In this document: in pieces, positions 42,552 through 51,500 of the stretch | Position numbering within the stretch: the first letter of the stretch is position 1 | How the letters are laid out: every line of letters starts with the position of its first letter | From: Arthrobacter ramosus | GTDB taxonomy: Bacteria > Actinomycetota > Actinomycetes > Actinomycetales > Micrococcaceae | Reading direction: 5' to 3' | DNA length: 64,000 bases | NCBI RefSeq assembly: GCF_039535095.1 | Contig: NZ_BAAAWN010000001.1 | Coordinates: forward strand, 2,976,001 to 3,040,000 | Program-made: the position numbers and the translations under genes | Notes under the pieces: model-generated | Seen by the model: the letters and a program-made list of their open reading frames with translations, nothing else | What the model was told of the DNA's origin: nothing | Databases searched by the model: none

Positions 42552-43934
42552 GTGGCCGATCAGGCAACTGCGCAAGAATTCGACATCCTGGTACTCGGTG
42601 GCGGCAGCGGCGGCTACGCCACGGCTCTGCGTGCCGTTCAGCTTGGTTTCACCGTTGGTCTCGTCGAGAAGGCAAAGCTCGGCGGAACCTGCCTGCACAA
42701 CGGGTGTATCCCCACCAAGGCCCTGCTGCACTCGGCCGAACTGGCGGACCACGCACGCGATTCCGCCAAGTACGGCGTCAATGTCACGTTGGACAGCATC
42801 GACATCACTGCCGTGAACGCTTACAAGGACGGAATCGTCGCCGGTAAGTACAAGGGCCTGCAGGGACTCATCAAGTCCAAGGGCATCACGGTCATCGAAG
42901 GCGAAGGCAAGCTGCAGGGCACCGACACCGTCGTCGTGAACGGCACAGCCTACAAGGGCAAGAACATCGTCCTTGCCACGGGTTCCTACTCCCGTTCCCT
43001 GCCCGGCCTGGAAATCGGCGGCCGCGTCATCACGTCCGATGAAGCGCTGACCATGGACTACATCCCCAAGAGCGTCATCGTGCTCGGCGGCGGCGTCATC
43101 GGCGTCGAATTCGCTTCCGTGTGGAAGTCCTTCGGCGTCGACGTCACGATCGTTGAAGGCCTCCCCTCCCTCGTTCCCAACGAAGACACTGCCATCGTCA
43201 AGAACCTTGAGCGCGCCTTCAAGAAGCGCGGCATCAAGTTCAGCACCGGCGTCTTCTTCCAGGGCGTCGAGCAGAATGACAACGGCGTCAAGGTCACCCT
43301 GGTTGACGGGCAGACCTTCGAGGCCGATCTCCTCCTGGTTGCCGTGGGCCGCGGCCCCGTCACTGCCAACCTTGGTTACGAAGAGGCAGGCGTCACCCTC
43401 GACCGCGGCTTCGTCATCACCAACGAACGCCTGCACACCGGCGTCGGCAACGTCTACGCCGTCGGCGACATCGTCCCCGGCGTCCAGTTGGCCCACCGCG
43501 GGTACCAGCAGGGCATCTTCGTCGCCGAAGAGATCGCGGGCCTGAACCCGGTGGTCGTCGAAGACGTGAACGTCCCGAAGGTCACCTTCTGCGAACCTGA
43601 AATCGCCACTGTTGGCTACACCGAAAAGGGCGCCAAGGAGAAGTTCGGCGAGGACCAGGTCCAGACCCAGGAATACAACCTGGCCGGCAACGGCAAGAGC
43701 TCCATCCTCGGCACGGGCGGCATCGTGAAGGTCGTCCGCCAGAAGGACGGCCCGGTCGTCGGTATCCACATGATCGGTTCCCGCATGGGCGAGCAGATCG
43801 GCGAAGCACAGCTGATCGTCAACTGGGAAGCACACCCGGAGGACGTGGCGCAGTTCATCCACGCTCACCCGACGCAGAACGAGACCCTGGGCGAAGTCCA
43901 CCTCGCACTGGCAGGCAAGCCGCTCCACGGCTAA
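42552..43934 (+). CDS. lpdA: Dihydrolipoyl dehydrogenase
   Basis: E3 flavoprotein that reoxidises dihydrolipoyl groups of 2-oxoacid dehydrogenase complexes (and the glycine cleavage system) with NAD+. The FAD motif [16 protein letters not shown] lies at residues ~14-29. The redox disulfide C47/C52 is in [14 protein letters not shown]. The NAD motif [17 protein letters not shown] follows at about 175, and the C-terminal active-site HAHPTQNE supplies the His-Glu pair. Length (460) is normal. The start is GTG with GAGGAGCG upstream. It lies immediately upstream of sucB, its likely substrate protein. Confidence 0.97.
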   Translation: MADQATAQEFDILVLGGGSGGYATALRAVQLGFTVGLVEKAKLGGTCLHNGCIPTKALLHSAELADHARDSAKYGVNVTLDSIDITAVNAYKDGIVAGKYKGLQGLIKSKGITVIEGEGKLQGTDTVVVNGTAYKGKNIVLATGSYSRSLPGLEIGGRVITSDEALTMDYIPKSVIVLGGGVIGVEFASVWKSFGVDVTIVEGLPSLVPNEDTAIVKNLERAFKKRGIKFSTGVFFQGVEQNDNGVKVTLVDGQTFEADLLLVAVGRGPVTANLGYEEAGVTLDRGFVITNERLHTGVGNVYAVGDIVPGVQLAHRGYQQGIFVAEEIAGLNPVVVEDVNVPKVTFCEPEIATVGYTEKGAKEKFGEDQVQTQEYNLAGNGKSSILGTGGIVKVVRQKDGPVVGIHMIGSRMGEQIGEAQLIVNWEAHPEDVAQFIHAHPTQNETLGEVHLALAGKPLHG

Positions 43935-43952
43935 GTCTTTAGCAAGACACCC

Positions 43953-43987
43953 GGTCCTGCGCCCGCACGAACTGCGGGCGCAGGACC
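43953..43987 (+). other. Stable hairpin between lpd and sucB
   Basis: A 15-bp perfect stem (GGTCCTGCGCCCGCA with TGCGGGCGCAGGACC) with a CGAAC loop and no T tract. It could be a partial terminator or an mRNA-processing/stability element that sets different levels of Lpd and SucB. Confidence 0.5.
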
Positions 43988-44040
43988 CCAGCAGGCAACA
44001 CTCATCCGCACTAAAGATCAATAAGGAGAACGGGGACGAC

Positions 44041-45780
44041 ATGTCTGAATCCGTTAACTTGCCCGCCCTTGGTGAAAGCGTCACCGAAGGCACCGTCACT
44101 CGCTGGCTCAAGCAGGTTGGTGACCGAGTGGAAGTCGACGAGCCCCTGCTCGAAGTTTCCACCGACAAAGTAGACACCGAAATCCCGTCTCCTATTGCCG
44201 GCATTATCGAAGAAATCCTCGTAGCTGAGGACGAGACCGCCGAAGTCGGTGCTCCCCTGGTTCGGATCGGCAGCGGCAGCAACGGCGCTGCAGCGCCCGC
44301 AGCCGCACCTGCGGAAGAAGCACCGGCAACCCCTGCACCTGCCCCGGCCCCTGAAGCTGCACCGGCTCCCGCAGCCGAAGAAGCCGCAGCCCCTGCAGCC
44401 CCTGCAGCCCCTGCAGCAGCTTCCAGCGAGGCATCGGGTCACGACGTGACTCTCCCCGCCTTGGGCGAAAGCGTCACCGAAGGCACCGTCACCCGCTGGC
44501 TCAAGGCCGTCGGCGACACCGTCGAGGTGGACGAACCGCTCCTCGAGGTCTCCACCGACAAGGTCGACACCGAGATCCCCTCCCCCGTGGCCGGTACTTT
44601 GCTCGAGATCCGCGTCAACGAAGACGACACTGCCGAGGTCGGTTCCGTTCTTGCCGTCATCGGCTCCGGCGCCCCCGCCGCAGCAGCACCGGCACCCGTA
44701 GCAGCAGCCCCGGCCGCGGCAGCCCCCGTTGTTGAAGCCGTACCCGCTCCGGCAGCCCCGGCACCGGCAGCAGCACCTGCAGCAGCACCGGTTGCTGCCC
44801 CCGCAGCTCCGGCACCGGTCGCCGCACCCGCAGCGTCTTCGAGCGAGTCCGGCTACGTCACCCCCCTCGTCCGCAAGCTGGCCAACCAGAGCGGTGTCGA
44901 CATCACCACCGTGACGGGCACCGGCGTCGGCGGCCGTATCCGGAAACAGGACGTGCTTGCCGCGGCCGACGCCAAGAAGGCAGCAGCCGCCGCCCCGGCG
45001 TCCGCAGCCCCTGCCGCCCCCAGCAAGCCTGCTGCCGCCCCCGTGGCGGCCTCATCGCTTCGCGGGACCGTGGAGAAGGCTCCCCGCATCCGCCAGGTCA
45101 TCGCCCGCCGCATGCGCGAGTCCCTTGAAACCTCAACGCAGCTCACCCAGGTGCACGAGGTCGACATGACCAAGATCGCCAAGCTCCGGCTCAAGGCCAA
45201 GGGCTCCTTCGAAGCCCAGAACGGCGTCAAGCTGACCTTCCTGCCGTTCATCGCCAAGGCCGTGGCCGAAGCCTTGAAGCAGCACCCCAAGCTGAACGCC
45301 GCGTACGACGAAGACAAGCAGGAAATCACCTACCACAACGCTGAACACCTCGCGATTGCGGTGGACACCGACAAGGGCTTGCTGGTCCCGGTCATTTCCG
45401 ACGCCGGCAACCTGAACCTTGCCGGCCTGGCCAGCAAGATCGCCGATGTCGCCGGCCGCACCCGCCAGGGGAAGATCGGTCCGGACGAACTGTCCGGCGG
45501 TACCTTCAGCATCACCAACATCGGCTCTGTCGGCGCACTGTTCGACACGCCGATCATCAACCAGCCCCAGGTGGGCATCCTGGGCACCGGGGCCATCGTC
45601 AAGCGACCGGTCGTGGTTGCCGACGAGAACGGCGATGACTCGATCGCCATCCGCTCCATGATGTACCTGTCGCTGACCTACGACCACCGCCTGGTTGACG
45701 GCGCCGACGCAGGCCGCTTCCTGCAGACCCTCAGGGCCCGCCTTGAGGAAGGTTCCTTCGAAGCCGACCTGGGCCTCTGA
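44041..45780 (+). CDS. sucB: 2-oxoglutarate dehydrogenase-type E2, dihydrolipoamide acyltransferase with two lipoyl domains
   Basis: 579-residue E2 core. Two nearly identical lipoyl domains carry the lipoylated lysine in [12 protein letters not shown] (K43 and about K174), each followed by an Ala/Pro-rich linker. The peripheral subunit-binding domain is [37 protein letters not shown] (about 278-315). The catalytic acyltransferase domain begins about 345 and ends with the active-site [13 protein letters not shown]. In actinobacteria this E2 can serve both pyruvate and 2-oxoglutarate complexes. It follows lpd, and the lipoate genes lie at 53.3-55.0 kb. Ribosome site AAGGAGAA is upstream of the ATG. 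Confidence 0.95.
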   Translation: MSESVNLPALGESVTEGTVTRWLKQVGDRVEVDEPLLEVSTDKVDTEIPSPIAGIIEEILVAEDETAEVGAPLVRIGSGSNGAAAPAAAPAEEAPATPAPAPAPEAAPAPAAEEAAAPAAPAAPAAASSEASGHDVTLPALGESVTEGTVTRWLKAVGDTVEVDEPLLEVSTDKVDTEIPSPVAGTLLEIRVNEDDTAEVGSVLAVIGSGAPAAAAPAPVAAAPAAAAPVVEAVPAPAAPAPAAAPAAAPVAAPAAPAPVAAPAASSSESGYVTPLVRKLANQSGVDITTVTGTGVGGRIRKQDVLAAADAKKAAAAAPASAAPAAPSKPAAAPVAASSLRGTVEKAPRIRQVIARRMRESLETSTQLTQVHEVDMTKIAKLRLKAKGSFEAQNGVKLTFLPFIAKAVAEALKQHPKLNAAYDEDKQEITYHNAEHLAIAVDTDKGLLVPVISDAGNLNLAGLASKIADVAGRTRQGKIGPDELSGGTFSITNIGSVGALFDTPIINQPQVGILGTGAIVKRPVVVADENGDDSIAIRSMMYLSLTYDHRLVDGADAGRFLQTLRARLEEGSFEADLGL

Positions 45781-45796
45781 TTCCAGTTATCGCGTG

Positions 45797-45840
45797 ACGG
45801 GAAGGTCCCGACGGGAAACCGCCGGGACCTTCCCGTTTTT
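45797..45840 (+). terminator. Rho-independent terminator after sucB
   Basis: A 14-bp stem (ACGGGAAGGTCCCG with CGGGACCTTCCCGT) with a 12-nt loop, followed by a run of T, 17 nt past the sucB stop. Confidence 0.85.
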
Positions 45841-45892
45841 CATGCCCGGATATTGCCCCGTGGCTTTGCTACGGCTCGTAGAAGATTCTGGC

Positions 45893-45898
45893 TAAGCT
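45893..45898 (+). promoter_or_regulatory. -10 hexamer TAAGCT of small membrane-protein gene (leaderless candidate)
   Basis: TAAGCT lies 6 nt before the ATG at 45905. The GGAG within those six bases is too close to the ATG to act as a ribosome site. Confidence 0.5.
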
Positions 45899-45904
45899 GG
45901 AGCC

Positions 45905-46258
45905 ATGACTATCCTCTTCAACGTCCTGCTGTTCTTGCACATCGTCGGCGCAGCCATGATCGTGGGCTACTGGATCGCCACCCTGAAGCAGCCGACCGTC
46001 CACCCGCGCCAGCGGGATGGCGCCTTCGTGCAGCTGATCACCGGTGTTGCCATGATGGGAATCCTGCCCATGCTGCCCAATGCCGATCCCAACTACTTCA
46101 AGCTCGGTATCAAGTTCGCGATCGGTCTCGCCGTCGCCGTGCTCGCCGTCATCGGCTCGCGGAAGGTCAAGAAGGGCGAACCGGTCTCTACAGGTTTGGC
46201 CCACGGCGTCGGCGGCCTGGCATTGGTCAATATCGCCATCGCCACGATCTGGCAGTGA
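45905..46258 (+). CDS. Small integral membrane protein of unknown function
   Basis: 117 residues with four hydrophobic segments: about 3-24 (FNVLLFLHIVGAAMIVGYWI), 40-58 (VQLITGVAMMGILPMLP), 68-86 (IKFAIGLAVAVLAVIGS) and 97-115 (AHGVGGLALVNIAIATIW). The short loop after helix three is basic (RKVKKGE). A histidine in the first helix (LFLHIVG) resembles those of small heme- or copper-related membrane proteins, but no assignment is safe. It lies between the sucB terminator and the OsmC gene and is probably transcribed alone from the TAAGCT promoter. Confidence 0.85.
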   Translation: MTILFNVLLFLHIVGAAMIVGYWIATLKQPTVHPRQRDGAFVQLITGVAMMGILPMLPNADPNYFKLGIKFAIGLAVAVLAVIGSRKVKKGEPVSTGLAHGVGGLALVNIAIATIWQ

Positions 46259-46423
46259 CCTCGTATATGCGCTGACCGGAGCAAACTTCGCGGCCGTCTG
46301 GACTCTCCGTCCGGGCGGCCGCCGCCGCTTAAACCGTCGCTTCTCAAAGAGTGGCAGTCACAATCCTCTGAGAGCGGACAAGCGGTGCGCCGCCGCCGTC
46401 GAATCCCTAGGATTGAACCCGGC

Positions 46424-46444
46424 GGCATCCGGTATCCGGATGCC
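46424..46444. repeat. 21-bp perfect palindrome upstream of osmC-like gene
   Basis: GGCATCCGG-TAT-CCGGATGCC has 9-bp perfect arms. It lies 27 bp before the ATG and shortly after a -10-like TAGGAT (46408-46413), a typical position for a repressor operator. Confidence 0.55.
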
Positions 46445-46471
46445 AATTCGCAACGACGCTGAGGAGTGGAC

Positions 46472-46900
46472 ATGGCTACAACACGCACCGCACACACCGT
46501 ATGGAACGGCAACCTGATCGAAGGCGCCGGCAACACCACGCTGGACAGCTCCGGACTCGGAACCTTCAACGTCACCTGGAAGGCCCGCGCGGAGTCCGCA
46601 GAGGGCAAGACCAGCCCCGAAGAACTGATTGCCGCAGCACACTCGGCATGCTTCTCGATGGCGTTCAGCAACGGCGTGGCAGGCGCAGGATTCACGCCGG
46701 AAGAGGTCAACACCAAGGCCGACGTCACCTTCCAGCCAGGCGTTGGCATCACGGGCATCCACCTGACCGTGAGCGCACGCATCCCCCGTGTCTCCGAGGA
46801 AGAATTCCAGCGCCTCGCCGAAGACGCCAAGGTCAACTGCCCGGTATCCCAGGCACTCCGGGCAACTCCGATCACGCTGGATGCCACGCTCGCTTCCTAG
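46472..46900 (+). CDS. OsmC/Ohr-family peroxiredoxin
   Basis: 142-residue thiol peroxidase that reduces organic or lipid hydroperoxides. Both family cysteines are present: the peroxidatic one in AAAHSACFSMAFSNG (about residue 58) and the resolving one in KVNCPVSQAL (about 125). The N-terminal HTVWNGNLIEGAGNTTLDS matches the OsmC rather than the Ohr subgroup. ATG at 46472 has GAGGAG upstream. Probably controlled through the adjacent 21-bp palindrome. It is convergent with the tricorn protease gene and separated from it by a terminator. Confidence 0.94.
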   Translation: MATTRTAHTVWNGNLIEGAGNTTLDSSGLGTFNVTWKARAESAEGKTSPEELIAAAHSACFSMAFSNGVAGAGFTPEEVNTKADVTFQPGVGITGIHLTVSARIPRVSEEEFQRLAEDAKVNCPVSQALRATPITLDATLAS

Positions 46901-46920
46901 CGGCAACACGTCCAAAGCAA

Positions 46921-46964
46921 CGAAGTCCCCGCCTTTCCTTCCGGAAGGGCGGGGACTTCGTTTT
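46921..46964. terminator. Terminator between osmC-like and tricorn genes
   Basis: A 13-bp stem (CGAAGTCCCCGCC with GGCGGGGACTTCG) with a loop that can itself fold (CTTCCGGAAG), followed by TTTT on the plus strand. Confidence 0.8.
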
Positions 46965-46976
46965 GCAGGCCTTGAG

Positions 46977-49900
46977 CTAGTCCTTTTGCGGCCTCGCGGG
47001 CAAGGCAGCCGGGCGGACCTTGCGGTAGCCTTCACGCAGCGGTGGCCGGTCCGTGGGTAGTTCCTGGACCATTTCCTTGAGTGCGCCGATCCCGTACTCC
47101 AACTGGGGATCGGTGCCGGCGGCATAAGCGTGGGGCGGGAACACCACTTCGATGTCAGGCTCAACGCCGAAGTTCTCCACGCTCCAGCCGATGCCGCCGG
47201 AGAACCACGTGGCATAGCGCGGCTGGGTCACGCCGGTGCCGTCAGCCAGGGCGAAACGGTTGTCGATGCCCACCACTCCGCCCCAGGTTCGGGTGCCGAT
47301 GACCGGGCCGATGCCGCGGAGTTTGGACACCTGCGTGATGATGTCGCCGTCGGAGCCTGCGAATTCGTCGGTGAGGATAATGACCGGGCCGCGTGGGGCG
47401 TGATGCGGGTATGTACGCGGCTTTTCGCCACGCGGCATGCTCCAGCCGGTGACCTTGCGGCCGATCAGTTCAGCCACGAGCTGCGAGGTGTGGCCGCCGC
47501 GGTTCCGCCGCACATCGACAATCAATCCGTCCAGCGCGGTCTCAGTATCGAGATCCCGGTGAAGCTGCGCCCAGCCGTTGGCCATCATGTCCGGGACATG
47601 CAGATAGCCGAACTTTCCGTCCGAGGCCTCGCGCACGGTGCGCCTGTTGGCGTGCACCCATTCCTGGTACCGCAAGCGTTCCTCATCCTTCACCGGAACC
47701 ACAGCGATCCGCCGCTGCTGGCCTGCCGCCTCACCGTGCCCGCCGCCATTCAAGATCGTGAGTTCCACTGTCCGGCCCGCTGCGCCCACCAGTTGTTTGG
47801 CCGGAGTACGGTCTGCGGAGAGCCCGACGCCGTCGATCGCCAGGACCACGTCGCCCACCTTCGCGTCGGCTCCCGGCCGCGTCAGCGGCGAGTTGGCCAG
47901 GGGGTCGGAAGTGTCTCCGGCGAGGATGCGCGTGATCTCCCAACCGGCCTCCGTGAGCTTGAGGTCGGCACCGAGCCTGCCCTGTCCATTGCTCCCGGGT
48001 TCGCCCACAGCGGCCGGACGCACGTAAGCGTGGGAAGTGCCGAGCTCACCGTGCAGTTCCCACAGAAGGTCCACCAAGTCGTCGTGCGAACCCAGGCGTT
48101 CGACGACGGGACGGTACCGTCCGTGCACCGAATCCCAGTCCTGGCCGGCCATGTCTTCGGTCCAGAAGAAGTCCCGCTGCAGCCGCCACGCTTCGTCGAA
48201 TGCCTGTCCCCATACGGCCAACGGATCCATGACCACCCGGATCCGGTTCAGCTCAACCTTGACTAGCTCGCCCGATTCTTCCTCAACCTTGGCGTCGGAC
48301 GGTACGGCGACAACCTGCTTGTCGTTGACGAAGACCAGTTTCTTCCCGTCTCCGGACAATCGGTAGCGCTCAACCGCGGACGCGAGTGTTACCTGCTTCT
48401 GCTTCGAAAGCTCGTAGCGGACCAAGGCCGGAGCAGGCGCCTTGTCCTGTACCGTGCCACGGCCATCTCCCGTGACACCCGAGAGCGGGGTGTCGAGCCA
48501 CAGCAGTGCGCCGCTGGAGGCCGAAAGCGCCGAGTAGTTGCCCTGCGGCACCGGGACGCCGATGACGCGCAACGGCAGCCCCTCACGGTCGACGCGGACC
48601 TTGACGGCGGTCCCGGCACCATCCCCCGTACCGTCTTTCGCCCCGTTCGTCGCGCCGTTCTTCCCTTCGGGTAGGGCGTCCGCTTCATCCTCGTCCAGCA
48701 GATCCACTACCGGGCCGAAGGGCGATGGAGTGGCTGCAGCGAGTGCAACGAGGTACGGCTTGATGGGGCTGGGGAAAGACAAGTCGAAGGCATGGCCGTC
48801 GTAGACGGGATCAAAGCTGCGGTTCGAGAGGAACGCGAGGAATTTGCCATCGGGAGTGAAGGCCGGCGATTCGTCGCAGAAGCGGCCGTCGGTGACCTCC
48901 ACGATGTCTTCCGGGTTGGCGGTGTTGACCATGCGCAACTTGCTCCGCGAGCCGAAGGACGTCACAGGCTCGGACCATGCGAGCCATTGTGAGTCCGGCG
49001 ACCAAGCGAGGCCATCAATGCTGCCGTCCCCCACGCTGACAAGCGGCGACAAGGTGCCACTGGCAGTGTCGGCCAGGTAAACGTCCCCGAAGGCGGTACC
49101 CACGGCAAGCCACCGGCCATCGGGACTGGCTTCGAGGGCGCTGGGACGTGCCGCCCTGGGGAAATCGATCCTCAGGAAGTCAAGCCGTGACTCCCCGGCT
49201 CCGCCACCGGCCGGGTTGACCGGGGCAGCCTCAGCGTCCGCGGACGCCGTAGCGGGCTCCGCGTGCGGTTCCGGCAGTCGAACCGCGGACGTCGCGGCCT
49301 GTCCCGTAATGGCCGACGCCGAGACGGGGCGGGGCAGTTGTCCGGCCCCGTCCTCTTCAGCTTCGCGTGGCGCGGGTGCGGCGTCCTGGACTGGAGCCTC
49401 AACGGCCGGCCCTGAAAAACGCGGGGCAATCCTCTTGATGTACATGGAATCGACGCCGTCGTGGTCCGCCACAAAGGCGATACGACCGTCGATGAGGGGC
49501 CGGGGAAGCCTTGCCCGCACGCCCGGAGTCGCTTCGACCACCCGGGACGGTCCGTCTTTATGGCGCAGCCAGTGGATGGTTCCGTGGGATTCCACCGCGC
49601 TGGCCGTACCGGCAGCGTTGGGGAAGACGTCGCCCAAATGCGCGGCGACTTTGAGGGGTGCCGGCCGGCGCGACTGGGATGCCGAGCCCAGGCTGATGTC
49701 CAGCCGCACCGCCTCGGCATCGGCCTCGAGCGTCGGCAGGATCCACAACCCGCCCGCCGATTCGAAGATGACCCGATTGCCGTCACTCGCAGCGTGCCGG
49801 ACATAGAAGTCCTCGTGATCGGTGTGCCGGCGCAGATCCGAACCGTCCGGCTGCACCGAATAGAGATTTCCGTAGCCCTCGTGGTCCGAGAGGAAGGCGA

Positions 49901-50513
49901 TCCGTCCGCCTACCCACAGCGGGTCCGCGAGGTTCCCGTCGAGCTCGGGAAGCAAGCGGGCGAACTCGCCGTTCCCGTCGGCGTCGATCCACAGTTTCCC
50001 CGCGGTACCGCCCCGGTACCTCTTCCACCAGGCGGGCTCGCGGGAGAGCACGCTGGCAAGGACAACGGGACGTTCATCCCCCACTTCCGGGCCGAACGCC
50101 ACCGATTCGACCGGGCCAAAAGGAAGCCCGACAGCGGGGCCGCCGTCGAGCGGCAAGGCGTAGGCATGCGTGTGCCGCCCCTCAGCCTGTTCGAAAGCCG
50201 TGGTGACCACAATGTCGCCTGAGGAGGTGAATCCCTTGACGCGGGTGCTGCTGTGACCGAAGTAGCTCAACTGCCGGTACCCGCCGCCGTCGACATTGGC
50301 CGTCACCACCTCGGGAGCGGCCCCGACGATCGTCGTCCAGACGAGCCGTTTGCCGTCCGGGGTGAAGCGGGGATTGCGTGCAGGGAGCTGCTGGGCCGAA
50401 ATCCGCCACGCGCGGCCTCCGGCCGCGGGCGCAATCCAAACGTCGTCTTCGGCCACGAAAGTGATCAAATCACCGTGCAAATGCGGGAAACGGAAGTAGC
50501 TGGAGGAGGTCAT
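46977..50513 (-). CDS. Tricorn-type protease (S41 family)
   Basis: 1178-residue cytosolic protease that degrades peptides released by larger proteases. The N-terminal beta-propeller(s) (about 1-360) start SSYFRFPHLHGDLITFVAEDDVW. A Pro/Ala/Glu-rich linker (about 365-450) follows, then a second propeller (about 460-750), a helical/PDZ section (GDVVLAIDGVGLS, about 900) and the S41 catalytic core with DEFAGSDGDIITQ (catalytic Ser) and GTRTWGGVVGIDN. No signal peptide is visible. ATG at 50513 has TATGAT six bases upstream, suggesting a leaderless mRNA. It is absent from the corresponding place in the M. tuberculosis gene order. Confidence 0.94.
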   Translation of the reverse strand: MTSSSYFRFPHLHGDLITFVAEDDVWIAPAAGGRAWRISAQQLPARNPRFTPDGKRLVWTTIVGAAPEVVTANVDGGGYRQLSYFGHSSTRVKGFTSSGDIVVTTAFEQAEGRHTHAYALPLDGGPAVGLPFGPVESVAFGPEVGDERPVVLASVLSREPAWWKRYRGGTAGKLWIDADGNGEFARLLPELDGNLADPLWVGGRIAFLSDHEGYGNLYSVQPDGSDLRRHTDHEDFYVRHAASDGNRVIFESAGGLWILPTLEADAEAVRLDISLGSASQSRRPAPLKVAAHLGDVFPNAAGTASAVESHGTIHWLRHKDGPSRVVEATPGVRARLPRPLIDGRIAFVADHDGVDSMYIKRIAPRFSGPAVEAPVQDAAPAPREAEEDGAGQLPRPVSASAITGQAATSAVRLPEPHAEPATASADAEAAPVNPAGGGAGESRLDFLRIDFPRAARPSALEASPDGRWLAVGTAFGDVYLADTASGTLSPLVSVGDGSIDGLAWSPDSQWLAWSEPVTSFGSRSKLRMVNTANPEDIVEVTDGRFCDESPAFTPDGKFLAFLSNRSFDPVYDGHAFDLSFPSPIKPYLVALAAATPSPFGPVVDLLDEDEADALPEGKNGATNGAKDGTGDGAGTAVKVRVDREGLPLRVIGVPVPQGNYSALSASSGALLWLDTPLSGVTGDGRGTVQDKAPAPALVRYELSKQKQVTLASAVERYRLSGDGKKLVFVNDKQVVAVPSDAKVEEESGELVKVELNRIRVVMDPLAVWGQAFDEAWRLQRDFFWTEDMAGQDWDSVHGRYRPVVERLGSHDDLVDLLWELHGELGTSHAYVRPAAVGEPGSNGQGRLGADLKLTEAGWEITRILAGDTSDPLANSPLTRPGADAKVGDVVLAIDGVGLSADRTPAKQLVGAAGRTVELTILNGGGHGEAAGQQRRIAVVPVKDEERLRYQEWVHANRRTVREASDGKFGYLHVPDMMANGWAQLHRDLDTETALDGLIVDVRRNRGGHTSQLVAELIGRKVTGWSMPRGEKPRTYPHHAPRGPVIILTDEFAGSDGDIITQVSKLRGIGPVIGTRTWGGVVGIDNRFALADGTGVTQPRYATWFSGGIGWSVENFGVEPDIEVVFPPHAYAAGTDPQLEYGIGALKEMVQELPTDRPPLREGYRKVRPAALPARPQKD

Positions 50514-50519
50514 TGTTCG

Positions 50520-50525
50520 ATCATA
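50520..50525 (-). promoter_or_regulatory. -10 hexamer TATGAT of tricorn gene (leaderless candidate)
   Basis: TATGAT matches the -10 consensus at five of six bases and stands 6 nt before the ATG at 50513. No ribosome site is present. Confidence 0.55.
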
Positions 50526-50596
50526 GTCAACGGAGAAGCGAGCCCTCTGAGGCCTGCCGTAATGCCGAAGTGATGCTTGCCATGATGAGATGAGGC

Positions 50597-51496
50597 ATGC
50601 GAATCGTGATATCGGGTGCTTCAGGATTCATCGGAACCGCGCTCTCCGCGCATCTCCTGGCCAGTGGGCACGAGGTCGTCCGGCTGGTTCGCCGCCCGCC
50701 TGCAGGAGCCGGCTCGGCATATTGGGATCCGGCCGCCGGTCAACTGGATGAGGCGGTACTCGACGGCGCAGACGCGGTGGTCAACCTCTCCGGGGCAGGC
50801 ATCGGGGAGCGCCGATGGACCAAAGCACGCGTGCGGGACATCATCGACTCGCGCTTGCGGACAACCAAAACGCTCACGGCGGCCATGGGACGGCTGGGAA
50901 CTCCGCCCCGAACGTTCCTGAGCCAGTCGGCCTCGGGTTACTACGGTTCGTCCCGCGCCGGCCTGCTCCGGGAGGACGCAGGGCCGGGCAAAGGCATGCT
51001 GGCCACCCTGTGCGTCGATTGGGAGGCCGCCGCCCACACGGCACCCGCCGGCGTACGAGTGGTGACGCCACGTACAGGTGTGGTCCTCAGCCCTGCTGGC
51101 GGAGCGTTGGGGCCGCTCCTTCCGTTGTTGAAGATGGGCGTGGGCGGACCTTTGGGAAACGGCCGGCAGTATTGGCCGTGGATTTCCCTCGTGGATGAAG
51201 TTTCGGCCTTCGAATACCTGCTCAACTCGTCGCTCGAAGGTCCCGTCAACGTGTGCGCCCCGGAAAGCGCCGACGTCAACGCCATCGTTGCGCAACTGGC
51301 GGCGGCCCTGCACCGGCCGGCGTTCCTACGCGTACCTGCCCCCGCGCTGCGCCTGGCCCTCGGCAGCCATCTGGCAGAGGAACTTGTCCTCGCCAACCAG
51401 CGCATGGAACCGGCAAAGCTGATGGACTCAGGCTTCGCCTGGCAGCACCCCGCGCTGACGGACGCCGCCCGATGGGTGGCGAGTGGCGGCAAATGA
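50597..51496 (+). CDS. TIGR01777-family NAD(P)-dependent epimerase/oxidoreductase
   Basis: 299-residue extended-SDR protein (SDR39U1-like). The Rossmann motif ISGASGFIGTALSAHLLASGHEV starts at residue 4. The family's VVNLSGAGIGERRWTKARVRDIIDSR and QSASGYYGSSR (with the YxxxK-type tyrosine region altered as usual in this group) follow. A DUF1731 C-terminal domain contains PAPALRLALGSHLAEELVLANQRMEPAKLMDSGF. The substrate is unknown. It holds the Rv2216 position between sucB and lipB. The ATG has a close GAGG. Confidence 0.92.
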   Translation: MRIVISGASGFIGTALSAHLLASGHEVVRLVRRPPAGAGSAYWDPAAGQLDEAVLDGADAVVNLSGAGIGERRWTKARVRDIIDSRLRTTKTLTAAMGRLGTPPRTFLSQSASGYYGSSRAGLLREDAGPGKGMLATLCVDWEAAAHTAPAGVRVVTPRTGVVLSPAGGALGPLLPLLKMGVGGPLGNGRQYWPWISLVDEVSAFEYLLNSSLEGPVNVCAPESADVNAIVAQLAAALHRPAFLRVPAPALRLALGSHLAEELVLANQRMEPAKLMDSGFAWQHPALTDAARWVASGGK

Positions 51497-51500
51497 TCGC

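Noticed and set aside
42549..44282. 577-residue leftward open frame
   Set aside because: Antisense to lpd and the sucB 5' end, both of which have full family motifs.
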